Assembly (NCBI RefSeq): GCF_011386835.1
Contig: NC_088796.1
Location: 89,387,468 to 89,451,467 of the forward strand
DNA from: Chrysemys picta bellii
Lineage: Eukaryota; Chordata; Testudines; Emydidae
DNA length: 64,000 nt
Direction: 5' to 3'
The position numbers and the translations under genes are program-made. The notes below the pieces were generated by a model. That model ran no database searches and was not told the DNA's origin. It saw only the letters and a list, made by a program, of their open reading frames with translations. The first letter of the stretch is position 1; every line of letters begins with the position of its first letter. Shown piece after piece: positions 14,101 through 26,721 of this stretch.

Positions 14101-14905
14101 AGATTGCAGAACAGACATTTATTTTCCCTGCATCCTTAATTAAACTAAACCGTACCTTGCTCCATCAACATCCATGTGAAACAATCTTTGCTGACTGAAG
14201 CAGACTTTTGAGCCCATCACTTTCTAGAAATCAAGAGAGTATTCACTGTAGCAGTAACTTTGGACTGAAAAATTTCAGTTTGGCAACTGTGCAATACTGC
14301 TCTATGAAAGAGTTAAGTATGATAGTTTCTATTCATTCTTATTCATTAATTATTAAAATGAATTATTCATTCTTGGTAAGAAATTATTTTGCAAATTAGT
14401 TTTTAAACAAATTGGTGTATTTTACTGAATGTAATACACCCGGAATATACTCATTTTTTTTCATTCTGACAGAACTTGCTGAAGAAAATTCTTTTAGATT
14501 AAAATTTAAATACTGTAAATTCAGTTTCTGTGAAAAATGACTTAATATTCAACTGTTCTTCCTTTCCATTAATGAATTACGGAAGACTGATGAACTGTGA
14601 TTTAAGAATCTATGATCTCTCTTCAGTGCTACGTGTGTAACCCCCATTTGCATCGATGGGAATTAAGCTCCGGCACAGAGAGCAGAATATACCTCTGAGA
14701 TACTGAAGTCTTCTAGAAATGGCCGTTCTATCCAAGATGAAAATTAACCTTTGAGTTTTGTAAATTCTTGCTTTCTAAGCATTTATGTAAAAATTCTTGT
14801 CTGCATTTCACAGCTAATTTGGAGCAAACTATTGTAAAATATAACAAAATACTGGAATGTGGTTATAAGCTAATAGAGTGTATCTGTATTTTATTTCATG
14901 CATAG
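11115..14905 (+). other. AGTPBP1 intron, 3791 bp, phase 0
   Basis: Donor gtaaag and acceptor catgcatag. No classified repeat was found. The 12040-13280 part has several overlapping open frames on both strands (up to 132 codons on the minus strand at 12883-13281) without a recognisable domain. A segment around 12955-13050 (gatgcagaagtagcctcc, then gataggaaggtggaatc) weakly resembles the repeat at 45048-45140, so this may be an old dispersed repeat. Confidence 0.75.
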
Positions 14906-15067
<162 letters not shown>

Positions 15068-16395
15068 TAAAACAAATGAATTGCATTTGTCTTTCCAAAG
15101 AAATAAATTATCCATACGATGTCTAAAACATTAAAAAATCAGGCAAAAGCTTACACAAATGAAGGTTTTAAAAATGTTTAGAATGTGTCCTATTGTCACA
15201 AGTGTCATGTAAGTTATTAAATGTTGAAAGGTTTTATTATTTCATATTGTAAAAAAAAAAAAGTTTAACTACATTTGAAGCAAACTGGAATATCAGATAG
15301 CTTGAAAGAAGAAAAAAACAAATTGGTAATTATGGGCATATTTGTTCGTGTAAACGTGTACAGCTCCATTGACTTCTGTGCCAGTTTACCCCAGTGGATG
15401 ATTTGGTTCCATAATTCTAATTCACCTAGGGACTGTATGCTTCAGTCATTGTTTACTATCAATAAAAGGTCTTTGTGGAAGTGTTAATGGATAAAACCCA
15501 TGGATATTTCTACAGTTCAGTGGAGGCACTATAATTGATATTTTATTGAAATGAATTAGTATGGGGGAAGTTAACTTCAAAATTCTGCTGTTTTGTGTTT
15601 TGACACTAGACAATTCCATCTAAGGTTGGGTTCCAGAATGGTATTACAATGGCTTAAATTGAGCTGGTTTCTCTTTGCAAGAGAAAAAGACACACGCTTT
15701 CAGTTTTAAACAAAAATATTGCAGAGTCCAGCAAAAATGTGGCAAAAACCTATAGAAACTTGATCTGCGCCTCTCCCTCCCCAATGATTTCTCCCCCGTC
15801 CCTGGTATTGGGACAGTCACTTGAAAAATCCCGTTGGATATATTTCAGTAAGAGGCTTTTAGTTTTCTGTAAGCAAACTGTCATAGTAACTGCTTCTGTG
15901 CCTGACAATCTCTGTAGGGGGAAGGTGCAGTTCTTCCATCCCTTAATGAGGGCACACAGTGTGAGATGCTATTCTGACTTTGCTAACAGTCTTAGCAAAT
16001 GCCCATTGAGTATGCTCGTTATAAATAAAGACTAGCTTTTAAATTCTTTCTTCCTCCCGTCCCCAGTTGTAGCATGGATTACGAGACACAAACTAGTTTT
16101 GGAGGTTGTCTAATGAATTTGGTAAGAAAAGTCTGGAGTTTTGATTAGTTTTATTTCTTTTTATTTGAAAATGTCTGTCTTCCCCTCCTCTTATCTTCCC
16201 ATAATTCAGAAACCACTAAATGGAGTTTCCTCAAACTTTCTATTCTTAGCATCCGCTCAAAGGAAAATATTTTGGAAAGCTTTATCCCAAACAATACTCT
16301 TTCATGAAAAGAGATTATAACAGAAATATATTAACATTAATTACAGCTTTTGTGAAAGCTGTAACTGCTACTTACCTAGTGGTTTTTATTCAAGA

Positions 16396-16555
16396 GTCTC
16401 AAAGTGCTTTACAGTTTGTTAAATCCTGCAATATCCCGGTGAGCTAGGGAAATATTTTATAATTACAACCATTTTACAGATGGGTAAACTGAAACAAAGG
16501 GGTTAAGTGATATCTTACCCACAGTTGCACAGGAAATCCGTGGAAGAGGTTTTCC
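16396..16555 (-). mobile_element. MIR-like SINE fragment (antisense)
   Basis: Contains ccattttacagatgggtaaa then ctgaaacaaaggggttaagt, the complement of the conserved MIR core (tcagtttcctcatctgtaaaatgg class). It is truncated and diverged. MIR elements are ancient tRNA-derived SINEs mobilised by L2 and are kept in mammals and reptiles. Confidence 0.6.
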
Positions 16556-19500
16556 TATGGAAGTATGTGTGGTGTTTAGTTCATGTATTATAAAACTTCT
16601 ATTGTTTTACTCTATTTAAAAATGTAGTTTTGTTTGAATATAATCAGTATGTACACAATCCTAAAGTAACAATAATCTTATAACCAGTTTAAATCACTGA
16701 AGTATAATTTGACGTGTAAATGATATCACTTTGACCATTTAACCATTAATAAATGTGTGAAGAAAAAGCATTTATGGGTAGTCTGGTACTCTATAGCTTT
16801 GAGGTGCATTTTCCTTCATGAAATATTCTCTGCAGATCCCTCTTGTAGGAGTTTGTATGCTATACCTCACAATCAATGGAATTATTTAAAGCAACAAACT
16901 CTTAGGATATATGTGTATGGACCATGGGTTAAAGAATACTTTTCCCCATTAATGGTCTTTCTCCATCTGCTAAGCAAAAGCAGTCACAAAATATTGATTT
17001 TCATCTCTTGTTTTGATTGGTGCCTCTTTAAAAAAATAAAATAAATAGTAGAGTGTATATAATGGCTATTAATAGTTTTGTAGTAATTTTCAATGTTTTT
17101 AGTTCATCTAAGGTTTCAATTCTATTCAAACTATCAAAATGGTGCATCTCAAAGTGCTTGGGCTTTAAAAAAAAAAAATGCTTTTTTGCAATAGTTGCAG
17201 GGTTATCTTTGACTAGACATGTTAGACACCTGAGGTGAAGGCAATGATTTCAAGAGGGCTAGTCTTTCAATTTTTTACCAGTTTACTATTACCAAACCGC
17301 TAACTGAAGATTTCCGTTGTTTGCTAAATTTACAGTGGAATCTGAAGCTAGTTTTATGAAGGAACAAAGGAGGCAAACTTAAAAGCGACTGGTATTCTCT
17401 GATTATATTGCCTCTCCGATTCAAACAGACCCTCCCTTCTCTTATTTGGAGAATTTATGTACTTTGCTGAGGTAGAGAGGAACTGAAGACAGGTAGTGGA
17501 AAGACCGGCTTTTCTTAACTGTGATTTGAAGTGGTTAGACCAATGGTCAGTTTGTGCATGCCACCTACCTGTTCATGGCTTTAAACAATTCCATGGCTCA
17601 TAAGATACACGATATTCTACAGTTTGGGTCTGCAGAAGCAATATAAAACCTTCCTCTTAACTAGCTCAAAGTGATTATAGTTTGAGGTGGATGAGACCAA
17701 GAATGTCAGGTCATTGACGACAAGGAGATATTAGGAAAAGAAAAGAAAAGGAGGATTATTGGGGGGGAAATATTTGGAAGGAGAGGAGAGGTGGTAGGTC
17801 CCTAGGGAATGGGAGATTGTTCTAGGGGGCAGCTTGATAGAAGGCATAAAGTAGAGAGAGTAAACAATAAGGAGTTTCAGGTGACAGGAGCAGAAGATGG
17901 TGTTAGCAGTGCCATTGTGAATAGACTGGAGAAGGGAGAGATGTAAAAGAGCAAGTCAGGAATAATGCTGTGAGAGAGTACCAAGTTGTGGACGAGGATT
18001 TTAGCAGTGGGAACAGTGAAGAGGGAAGGATGGACTTGGTATGCTTAAGTAAAAAGACTTAGAAGATAAATGGAGAAATCAAAGGCTATTACATAGAGGT
18101 TCCAAGCATGAGAGGCAGGAGGGATAGCAAAGCTATCTAGAGTGGTAGAGAAGGGAGTATTCAGTTTCAGGGAGAGTGAATTTGATGTAGTACTGGGATC
18201 CAAAAAAAATGTCTGAGAAACATTTGGAGATGGTGGACTAGACGGGGGAAAGAAATAGATTTGGTTTGGGACTCAACTGCAGTGTGATCTCTCTTACGCA
18301 ACTACTTAGGGCTGACAAAAACTGGTGACTTGCTGGGAGTGGACATCAAATTGAGATGAAGCAGAACTGTGCTCTAGTGTCGCCAACAGTACTGAATAGT
18401 CTATTAAAACAGGAGGTTGCCTAATATAATTTCTTGCACAGGATTCATTGTAGTTTGTATCTGAATCAATGGGAGTGTATGTGCTGATCAAGAGTGAGTG
18501 TAGAGGGAACACAAGAAAACAAAGGCAATGTGCTCCAGTGGATAATTCTGCCTTATCTATTTAAATATTAAATTTAGAGATTTTCTTTATACAGTATTGT
18601 TTGTATAGTGGCCACCATGATGTGATTTTGATTTTAGTTGGGGTCACTAGGCATGACCATAATATGAACAGTAATAGCAGTGTCCAAAAAGACAGAAACA
18701 GGGAAGAGAATGAGGATCAAATAAAGTAGTCATCAGCAAGGTGAGAGGCCACAGAAGTTCGGAGTCTTCCTGGCTAGTGCACAATGCCTTTTCTGTGCCA
18801 TCAAGATCTCTTGCAGGCCGGTGGGGAGGGAGGGAATTCACCCTTGTGATGGAAACAGCCTGCCCTCCCCAACCTCCCTTTGGGGATCAAGCCAATGGAG
18901 GACTGCATATTATTGTCTACAAAATACAGTAATTGTTTGTTTAAACAATTTAAACTTAATAAGATTTTAAATTTGCAGAAACAATATAAATCATGTCTTC
19001 CATCATGTTTGCTTAATTGTGTAACACAGAGAAAGGGTTAGGATGACCTGAAGAGTAGAGTTAATTGCAGCTACAAAACACATTAGGACAGTAGGTCACT
19101 GGAAAGGCCATTTAGTCTTCGTCCATGTAAACCCACAGAGTGGCAAACGATATTTACAATCTGTCAGTTTCTAATTATTGTGCAGTTATATCATTAAAAC
19201 TACCATAAATATAACCTGTTAGAAGTTTGAGGTTTACTTTCCTTTGAAAAGAGTACATTTAAATCAGGAGGTAATTAAAGAAAGATAAACCTCTTCAATA
19301 AAATGAAACAGTAATGTTTTTATGTTTGGGATGCCTTTATTTATTCTACTTAATTTTAAGTGTTCACTCTATATATAACTAACATAATTTCTACAGAAAA
19401 CATCTTGTAAGATTTTCAGGAGATTAAAAGTGCAATTGAGTGTGTTAGCTGTAACCTTTAAAACATCTGAAATGATTCTATGCATATGTTTTCACTGCAT

Positions 19501-19599
19501 GTTAACCATGGGGTAAAAAATTGCAGGATTAGTTAACCCATTATAGTCTAATTTATGAGTATGTGACCACATGTACTGTGCTGTCACTTCCTCCACCTT

Positions 19600-20660
19600 A
19601 TTCCTGAGGGCATTCTGCACCAAAAAATTAAAAATTCTGCATACAATATTTTAAAATTCTGCACATTTTATTTGTCAAATAAATGTGGAGGCTCCAGCAT
19701 GGCACTGGGGAGCACAGGCTACTGGCTGCACAGAGGTGGGAGATCACTGTGTAGCTTCCCCCGGGACACGGACTCAGCGGTAAGGCTGCACCCAACCCTG
19801 ACACAGTGCAAGGACCCAGCCTGCCCCAGAAACACCCCAGAGCCCTGCCCTTCTGTCCCAGGTGTGGGGGCAGGCTCAGCGAGGCAGGATCCAGGTATGG
19901 AGGGGCTTAATGGGGGGCGGATCCAGGTATGGGTTGAAAAGGTTCTGTGTGGGGCAGTCTGGGTGCGGGAGGCTCAGTGGGGGATCCGCGTGCAGAGTGG
20001 ATCTGGATGCACTGGGGCTTGTTGCAGTGTTCTGGGTGCAACAGTAATGGGACTCTGCAGGGGGGGTCCAGGTGAAGGTGGTTGTGGCTCAGCAGAAGGG
20101 GTGTCTGGGTGTGGGGGGGGATAGAGCTCATCAGGGGGTCTGGGTGTGGAGGGCTCAGTGGTGGAGTCCAGATGCTGGGTGAGTGGGGCTCAGTGGGGTG
20201 GGGATCCAGATGCAGCTGGTTGGGGCTTGATATGGTGGGGGTGCGGGTGGCTTGTCAGGATGGTCCAGGTGCAGGGGAAGTGGGGCTAATCAGGGAGGTT
20301 CTGAGTGTAGGGGGGATGAGGCTCAGTGGGAGGGTCTGGGTATGAGGGGTCTGTATGCATGGGGGTTGGGTGGATGGGGAAGCAGCTCCCTGTACAGTGA
20401 TCCCTCCTCCTGCAGCTGAGGAGCTGGCGCAGGTTAAGAGCCACCAGCCAGGTCTTCCCCAGTCCTGCCCCCTGCCCCACAGTGATTTACCTCTCTACCA
20501 GCTGCCTTGGGCACCCGAAACATACTGTTGGGGGGGGGGAGGGTGTCACATGACCACTCTTGTGGCTTCCTTTTGCTTCCCCATCAGAAAGTCATTTTTC
20601 TGCGGGAAAGCAAAGAAATCTGTGGGGGACATCAATTCTGTGCAGAATTCCCCAAGGTAT
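19600..20660. mobile_element. hAT-type element, 1.06 kb, with GC-rich repeat core
   Basis: The ends are attcctgagggcattctgca at the left and gtgcagaattccccaaggtat at the right, which are inverted. They are followed inward by accaaaaaattaaaaattct and preceded by ctgtgggggacatcaattc. The flanks tccacctt and accacctg form a degraded 8-bp duplication (6 of 8 identical). The interior from about 19900 to 20350 repeats ggctcagtgggg and tccaggtg motifs at irregular 40-60 bp spacing. No transposase is present. Open frames of up to 157 codons follow the GC content. Confidence 0.72.
19900..20350. repeat. Degenerate G-rich tandem repeat within hAT element
   Basis: Successive short units combine ggggctcagtgggg, gatccaggt/gatccagat and gggtgtgg motifs. 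Period is irregular (about 40-60 bp) and strongly diverged. It is analogous in position and composition to the array at 7583-8245 in a different hAT element. Confidence 0.6.
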
Positions 20661-22589
20661 ACCACCTGCACTGGCTCTGTATCTGACTGTGACAAGCAAC
20701 AGAGTTATCTGCGTGCAGATCCCAAAATGTATGGCAACACAACTCCGTTGCTCTACACTTGCACTCGCAGGGTGTTATTTGGCAATTTGTCTGCCCACTC
20801 CAGGAGTTGTGGGAGGCAGTTTAGCTGAGAGAATACACATGCTTTGTTTTAGATATAGCAAATACTAATCAGAAGAGGAACTGAAATGAACTAAAATGAC
20901 AGAAAAGCATGAGTCAAATGAAAGCAGCCATTAATTACAAAATAACTATTCTCAAGATATGCATGGTAAGAAAAGTAGAGAAAGGAAAGTTCTTTTAAAA
21001 CCTTGCACTTTTCTATCTTCATTTAGCTTTAAATAACAAAAAGGCATAGCCAACTAATTGACTATACTTGTGGTTCAATATTAAGAATGTTCAAGAGACT
21101 AAATAACCAAGCTCAGCCAATTTTTTTGGCTAAAGATAAAGCAATTCAGTACAGGAAAGAGAGAGTTAATCCATTACCAGTCCTACCCAGGAGGCAGTCT
21201 CGCAATGTGTTCGGTTCACCTTACACATTGTGCTTCCCAAAAGCCCCCTTAAATTCACGATCTTTTATAGATGGCTGTTTACAAGTTACAGAACGCTGTT
21301 CACCATGCTTAAAGTTTAATTGGCCAGATTGTGCCATTTTTGTCTTTGAATCAAATTTGTGGCTGTAAGTGATATAGCTTTTGTGGTTCCAGATTAATCC
21401 CTATGGTGCACACTAGAAAACAACCACATATAATTCAACATAATTTGTATTGATTGAATTTATTGTTAGTGATGTCTCAGATGGAATCTTAGAGTTTGCA
21501 TTTTATCTTAGCCCTAGAGGAGGTTGACTTCCCAGGTCACAACTAATAAAGTTATTTGTTAGGCTTCATTAAGAGATTGTGGACCAGGTTTCCCAGTCTT
21601 CTAAGGTTGCACAGGGCTAAGTGGCTTTTAAAACAGCCAGAAATAGACATTAGAGACTTTCTTTTCAATGTTTTGTTCTGATTGTTCAAAATTCGTATCC
21701 TTCATATTCTATACGGAGCCTGTAAGGAAGAGAGAGGGAAGTGATATGCAATACTAGTGATGCACCATTTAACTTTCCTAGAATCATGAGCTTGGACAAG
21801 AATTGGTTACTCCACATGTTGCCTGGATAATGCAGGGTAGCACAACTACACTTCCTATACACAATTAACTTTGATAATTATTTCCCCTTTTCAAGTGTTC
21901 CAAATAATATAAGACACATCACTCCAGAACTTAAGTTCTGGGAAAGAAAAATCAGAAAACAGTCCACTTAGGCCATGTCTACACCGGAAAGTCTTCCCAG
22001 TAGCATTTGTGCCGACATATAGCTGCTGACATGGTAACCTCACTAGGGCATGTGCACACTTGGCTGCCTTTTCTGGTGCATGCAGCCTCACAGCACGAGG
22101 TTGTATCGACACAAGACATGATGTCCTGTGGATAGACATCCCGATGTTTCCTATGCTGCTATCCAGTGCACAGCCTTGTGCACCACTTTTGTAGTGCATT
22201 GTGGGACACCAGCATTCCTCTCAAGGAATTGTGGGAACTTTGGGGTGTCAGGTTCCCACAATTCCCTGTGTTCCAGCCCTTAAAAATTTTTTTGGTACTT
22301 TTTTTTTTTTAAATTCCCACAGTTCCTCCCATCCATCCCATAATCTGTTCTTCCTTGTGTCAGTTTTTAATCTCTCTCCCACTTCAGCAGAATCATGGAT
22401 GCTGAACAAGTCAGTGGAGTTCTCATGTCTGTTTTAGAGACAGGGAACCTGATTGTTCTGTGTTTGTGGAACTTTAACTATCACAGGGGCCAGTCATAGA
22501 GCAGTGAAGATGAGAATACTGAGAAAGCGTGGATTATGTGGATAGTTGAATGAAAATTGCCAGCTGTTAGCACATTAGCGCAGTGCTTC

Positions 22590-23430
22590 TGGGCTCATGA
22601 AACAAGCACTGAGAGGTGGGACTGGATTGTGATGCATATCTGGGAGGATTATCAGTGGCTGCAGAGCTTTCAGATATGGAAGGCCTGGAGTAGTATGCTG
22701 AGCTCACGTAAGCCTTCCTGTATAGAGATGCCAAAATGAGAGCTGCTTTGACGGTGGAGAAACAGGTAGTCATTGTGCTGTGGACGTTTGTGGCCCTGAT
22801 TGCTATCTGTCAATGGGCAGTCAGTTTGACATTGGCAAGTCTATGGAGGGGGCAGTAGTCATCCAGGTGTGCATGGCTGTTGAGTTTGTCCTGCTGCCCA
22901 GGATTGAGAGTCTGGGCAAAGTTCAAGAAAGAAGAAAGGGATTCAATTCAATGGACTTCAAAAATTGTGGTGGAGTGACAGGATGTGTATTTGCCCCTCC
23001 CCCTGCCCTCCCAACTTTGCTTCTGTGTACATAATCAGAAACTGTTACTTTTCCCAAGTTACAAAAGTGTGATGGATCACCAGGGATGTATCACTGACAT
23101 TATCTCTGGATGGTCAGGGAAAGTGCATGATGCTTGCATGTTGAAGGATACAGGATTTTTGAAAAGCTGCAAGCAGGGACACTTTGCTTGGAATGGCACA
23201 TTTATATCCGTTAGGTTGTAATGCAAACTGTTGGGGACCCAGGCTACCCTTTGTTTTCCTGGCTCATGAAGCCATACACTGGGCACTTGGACAACAGGAA
23301 GGGAAGACTGAACTGTCATCTGAACAGTTGCAGGATGACCGTTGAATGTGCATTTGGTAGACTGAAAGTATTCTGGAGATACCTCATGAGTAGCCTGGAT
23401 CTCAATGAGCCAAATATTTCTATTATTTAA
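22590..23430 (+). pseudogene. PIF/Harbinger (HARBI1-like) DDE transposase relic
   Basis: Frame-shifted pieces align in order with Harbinger transposases: MRAALTVEKQVVIVLW near 22735, MGSQFDIGKSMEGAVVIQV near 22811 (family motif FGVGKSTVG), FNSMDFKNCGGVTG, VMDHQGCITDIISGWSGK with VHDA, GDPGYPLFSWLMKPYTG near 23233, and VECAFGRLK near 23342. The HDA, GDPGYP and ECAFG blocks carry the three acidic positions of the DDE catalytic triad. At least one frameshift separates VHDA (frame ending at 23221) from GDPGYP, and others occur upstream. The protein cannot be made intact. It is not the host gene HARBI1, which is an intact single-copy gene. Confidence 0.75.
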
Positions 23431-23482
23431 TATTGCTTTTTATCTAATTGCAATGTGGGAGGGGGAGAGATGGAATGACAGT

Positions 23483-23485
<3 letters not shown>

Positions 23486-23515
<30 letters not shown>
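23486..23515. repeat. Poly-T run (30 T)
   Basis: An uninterrupted T tract within the decayed Harbinger element, after the transposase relic. It could be a simple-repeat expansion or the tail of a minus-strand retroposon, but no such element is visible beside it. Confidence 0.9.
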
Positions 23516-23519
<4 letters not shown>

Positions 23520-23798
23520 GACTAGTGCTTGAGCACATTGAGTTGCTATATGGCTGAAGGAGGCCGTAAGAGTGACAGTGTGTCATAGTCAGGCAGCATG
23601 CTGCTTTGTTAGTTTGTGTCTCTTCATGAATAAACTGCACTTGGCTTGTATATGAATTTTAAATGAATTGTTAACACATTTCATGACTCTGATGAGGGGA
23701 ATCAGATTTAGTGGGGGGAGGTCACGTCTGTTGTGTAAGACAGTATGTAAACCAGGATTTTCACAAAGTAAAACTACTGGGCAGTAACAAACAACAAA

Positions 23799-24090
23799 GG
23801 GCACATCTTCACTACCCGCCGGATTGGATCTATCGGGGATCGATTTATCGTGTCTAGTGTAGATGCGATAAAATCGATCCCTGATCGCTCTGCCGTCGTC
23901 GACTCCGGAACTCCACCACAGCGAGAGGCGGAAGCGGAGTCGACGGGGGAGCGGCAGCGGTCAACTTGCCGCCATCCTCACAGCCAGGTAAGTCGACCTA
24001 AAATACACAACTTCAGCTACGCTATTCACATAGCTGAAGTTGCATATCTTAGGTCGACCCCTCCTTCCCCCCGGTAATGTAGACCTAGCC
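23799..24090. mobile_element. PIF/Harbinger MITE nested in the Harbinger relic
   Basis: 292 bp with ends gggcacatcttcactaccc and ccggtaatgtagacctagcc, flanked by aaa on both sides (a 3-bp duplication is expected for this superfamily, although usually TWA). The interior has two fold-backs: ggatcgatttatcg with cgataaaatcgatcc, and tcagctacgctattcacata with tagctgaagttg. gtcgac occurs repeatedly. The ends are similar to the left end of the enclosing Harbinger relic (ggccatgtctacaccgg), so the same transposase type could have moved it. Confidence 0.75.
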
Positions 24091-24285
24091 AAAAATACTT
24101 GTAAATCGTTTAAGAACAAAGTGCAAGGTGCTGATAGCTTCTGCATGAATCACAGGTCAGTGTATAAATACAAATAGCAATTCTTGTTTTCCACTGGGTT
24201 CAGTGGAAGTGATACTGTGGCATGCTATGCTGTCAGGGAATGAATATGGCCCAGGTCCCAGGATAGAAATGCACGCCAGCAGCCA

Positions 24286-24417
24286 TTACACTGCATGTAC
24301 AAGTCTTTGGGAGTTTTGCTCCATAAAGCTTTGTAGCACTTGGGTTTGCTGTCTGAGGAGCTGTATAATATCTTGGTGCAGTTTCCTGTGCACCTCTAGG
24401 TCCTTCTGTCTTTTTCC
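24286..24417 (-). pseudogene. Coiled-coil partner protein relic of the Harbinger element
   Basis: A minus-strand open segment of 43 codons ends in a stop at 24286. It reads KRQKDLEVHRKLHQDIIQLL then RQQTQVLQSFMEQNSQRL. The heptad-like Gln/Leu pattern resembles the coiled-coil C-terminus of the Myb/SANT-type second protein encoded by autonomous Harbinger transposons. It is closed upstream by an in-frame stop at 24418-24420. The Myb domain itself could not be recognised, so this is an inference from position and composition. Confidence 0.45.
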
Positions 24418-26721
24418 TCAAGTGAGCATTCCCTAGTTTCTTCTTGTAGCCTAATTGATGAATTGGTGTATTGATTATTGATTGATCTTTTAGAATCCGA
24501 TCATTAAATGGTAGCTAAGGGTTTGGTCTCCTGAGAGGCTACAGCATCAGGAAGATTACCACCAATATTAGATTGGTATCACTCACATCTGCTGGGGAAC
24601 CCCAGAGTGACAGTCGTCATCTTCATCATCTTTGTCATCACTAGTGGTAGTCATCCTGATGTCTTCCATGACATATAGGCCAGGTAATATCTTTTATAAT
24701 GAGTTATGCTGATACCCATTTTGGTTCATACATATTCATGTACTTATCTATACTTTCACACCCCACTACATTTGGGGTGCCCCAGTTTTCATAGGCTAGC
24801 TTGTTAGTCCCCCTTATAATATTAATATTTACATTACTCAGACACCAAACAGCTTGTGGTTAGCATGTTGCTGACACCCCATGTCTGGCGGATGTATCAC
24901 TCATGAGGGTGCTAAGGCCCAGAGAAGGCAACTGCTCAAGTTTTCCTGGGTCTATATGTTGCTGGGCTTTCAACAGCTCTGTTAGCACTGAAGCTCATGG
25001 CAGAGTGGTATGGGAAAGTGCCCTACCATGGTGGGAGAGACCATGGTAGCCCATCCTAGAAATGTGCAATCAAAGAGTAAAGAATGCCTGTTTGAAAACT
25101 TCATCAAGATTGTGCCAGGACAAAAGGGATGCCCTTGAACTCCACAGGTGGAAAAGGGTGGTTTCCGCTGCCTACTTCTGCAAGCCAGTACAAAGCCAAG
25201 CCACCATAGCCAGCAGCATACTGTCTACTTCTTTCCACCCCATAATCCAAGCACAGCATGCAAGAAATTTGTTTTGAATTTGGACAGTCATATTGGAAAA
25301 CCAAAACCCTGAGGTTTTTAATGTTTACATAACTGGATTTGCACTGCACTTTTTCCCCACAAAAGCCAAGGAAATCCAGGATGTCTTTTTGAGATCAGGC
25401 TGCAGCATGAGGTTTGCCTGAACTTTCTTTAGCTGCAGCTTTACCTGGTGCCATACTTGTGCACTGAGGTAGCAAAAGTATGTTGGCAAAGATGAGCCAG
25501 AATTCTTTAAACTGGTTGTAAAGCAGGGCCAGTGATAGATAAATGCTGCATGTGCTTTGAGCTATATTAGATACATTTAGTGAGGGGAAAAAAGAATTTT
25601 GTTGCTTAGAAGGAGATTTCCAAATGCTCCTAAAACAGGGTTAAGTTTATGCAGACTTGTGAATTAGTTTGTGCTGTATTTTATAAGAAATAGCATAACT
25701 TTTTCTCACAACGCATTGTGGGTTAATCCTTAGGAACACAGAAAATGCCCAACAAGAATACTTGGTCCATTTTATCTGGCATGCTGCCTCTTCTATTAGC
25801 CAATACATGATCCTTTTGAGAGAAAAAAGCAATCCATAACACACGCAGCCAATTTTATAATACCACAAGAGAGGCCCCAATTCCCTGCCCTGTGCTTTAT
25901 CACTAAATCACAGTGTGTCTGTAGTATGTCTCCTTTCAAAAATTACCATTTTTTTCCCCTAGTAAAAAAATGTTTCCTTCAATTTTTTTAAATAGTGGAA
26001 GACTATGCTTAAAAGAAGAGGCGGATAAAAGAGCTTAAAAGTTATCTATTGTGCCATAGAGTGCAGCTAAATAACTGTTGCTAAGATTTAAATCATTTTC
26101 TGTGAATGCATACAGAAGCAGTGAAGTACTGTATATTTGAAATCTTAGTAACCATGGAAGGATTAATTACACAGACCCTACAGGTCACACCCCCAGTTAC
26201 ATTGGCATAAAGTTTGTCAGGCTGTTTTTAATAATTCATAAATAGCCTCTGGATTGCCATCCCCCAGAATGACAATAGAATTTGAAGTGTTGGAGATCTG
26301 CCATGTTAAATGCATTCCAGCTGTTCCTTTTACCCCAGCTAATTAAATGAGAACTTGTGGGACCTCGCAGGCATGTGACAGGATTGTAGGGCTAGTTTGT
26401 CAGACACTGTGTGCAGTGGTTTGTTTTTAATCCATTCTGCTTCTGGATTGTGTAGCTGCCCTTTGTGAGCCCTTCATTCTACCTAAAAACAGGTGTATCT
26501 TTACTGCAGAGAAACAGAGTAAGACAACTTCAAGTGGTTAGTCACATGGTTTTTAGACTTTGTTAGTAAACTGATCCTTTAAAAAAAAAGTTACAAGAAA
26601 CTGTTGGTTCAATTTACAATATCTGTTTGTTTTTCTCTTTTTGTTCCCTTTATTTTGATTTATGCATTTAAAAACAATAGAATACCTCTATCCTGTGTTT
26701 TACATGCCCTTGACAACCATT

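Larger units (their letters stand above)
21971..25350. mobile_element. Decayed autonomous PIF/Harbinger transposon (two-gene)
   Basis: The left end is taken at ggccatgtctacaccgg after a tta trinucleotide, as in PIF/Harbinger target sites. It is followed by a transposase relic on the plus strand (about 22590-23430) with an aataaa at about 23630. A coiled-coil partner-gene relic lies on the minus strand ending at 24286, tail-to-tail with the first. An acidic minus-strand stretch at about 24570-24690 (DDKDDEDDD) may belong to the partner too. A MITE at 23799-24090 splits the two. The right end was not identified, so the right boundary is a guess. Confidence 0.55.

Noticed and set aside
23077..23430. 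A functional HARBI1-like host gene
   Set aside because: The conserved blocks are in different frames with stops between them and sit in a repeat context, so it is a transposon relic.
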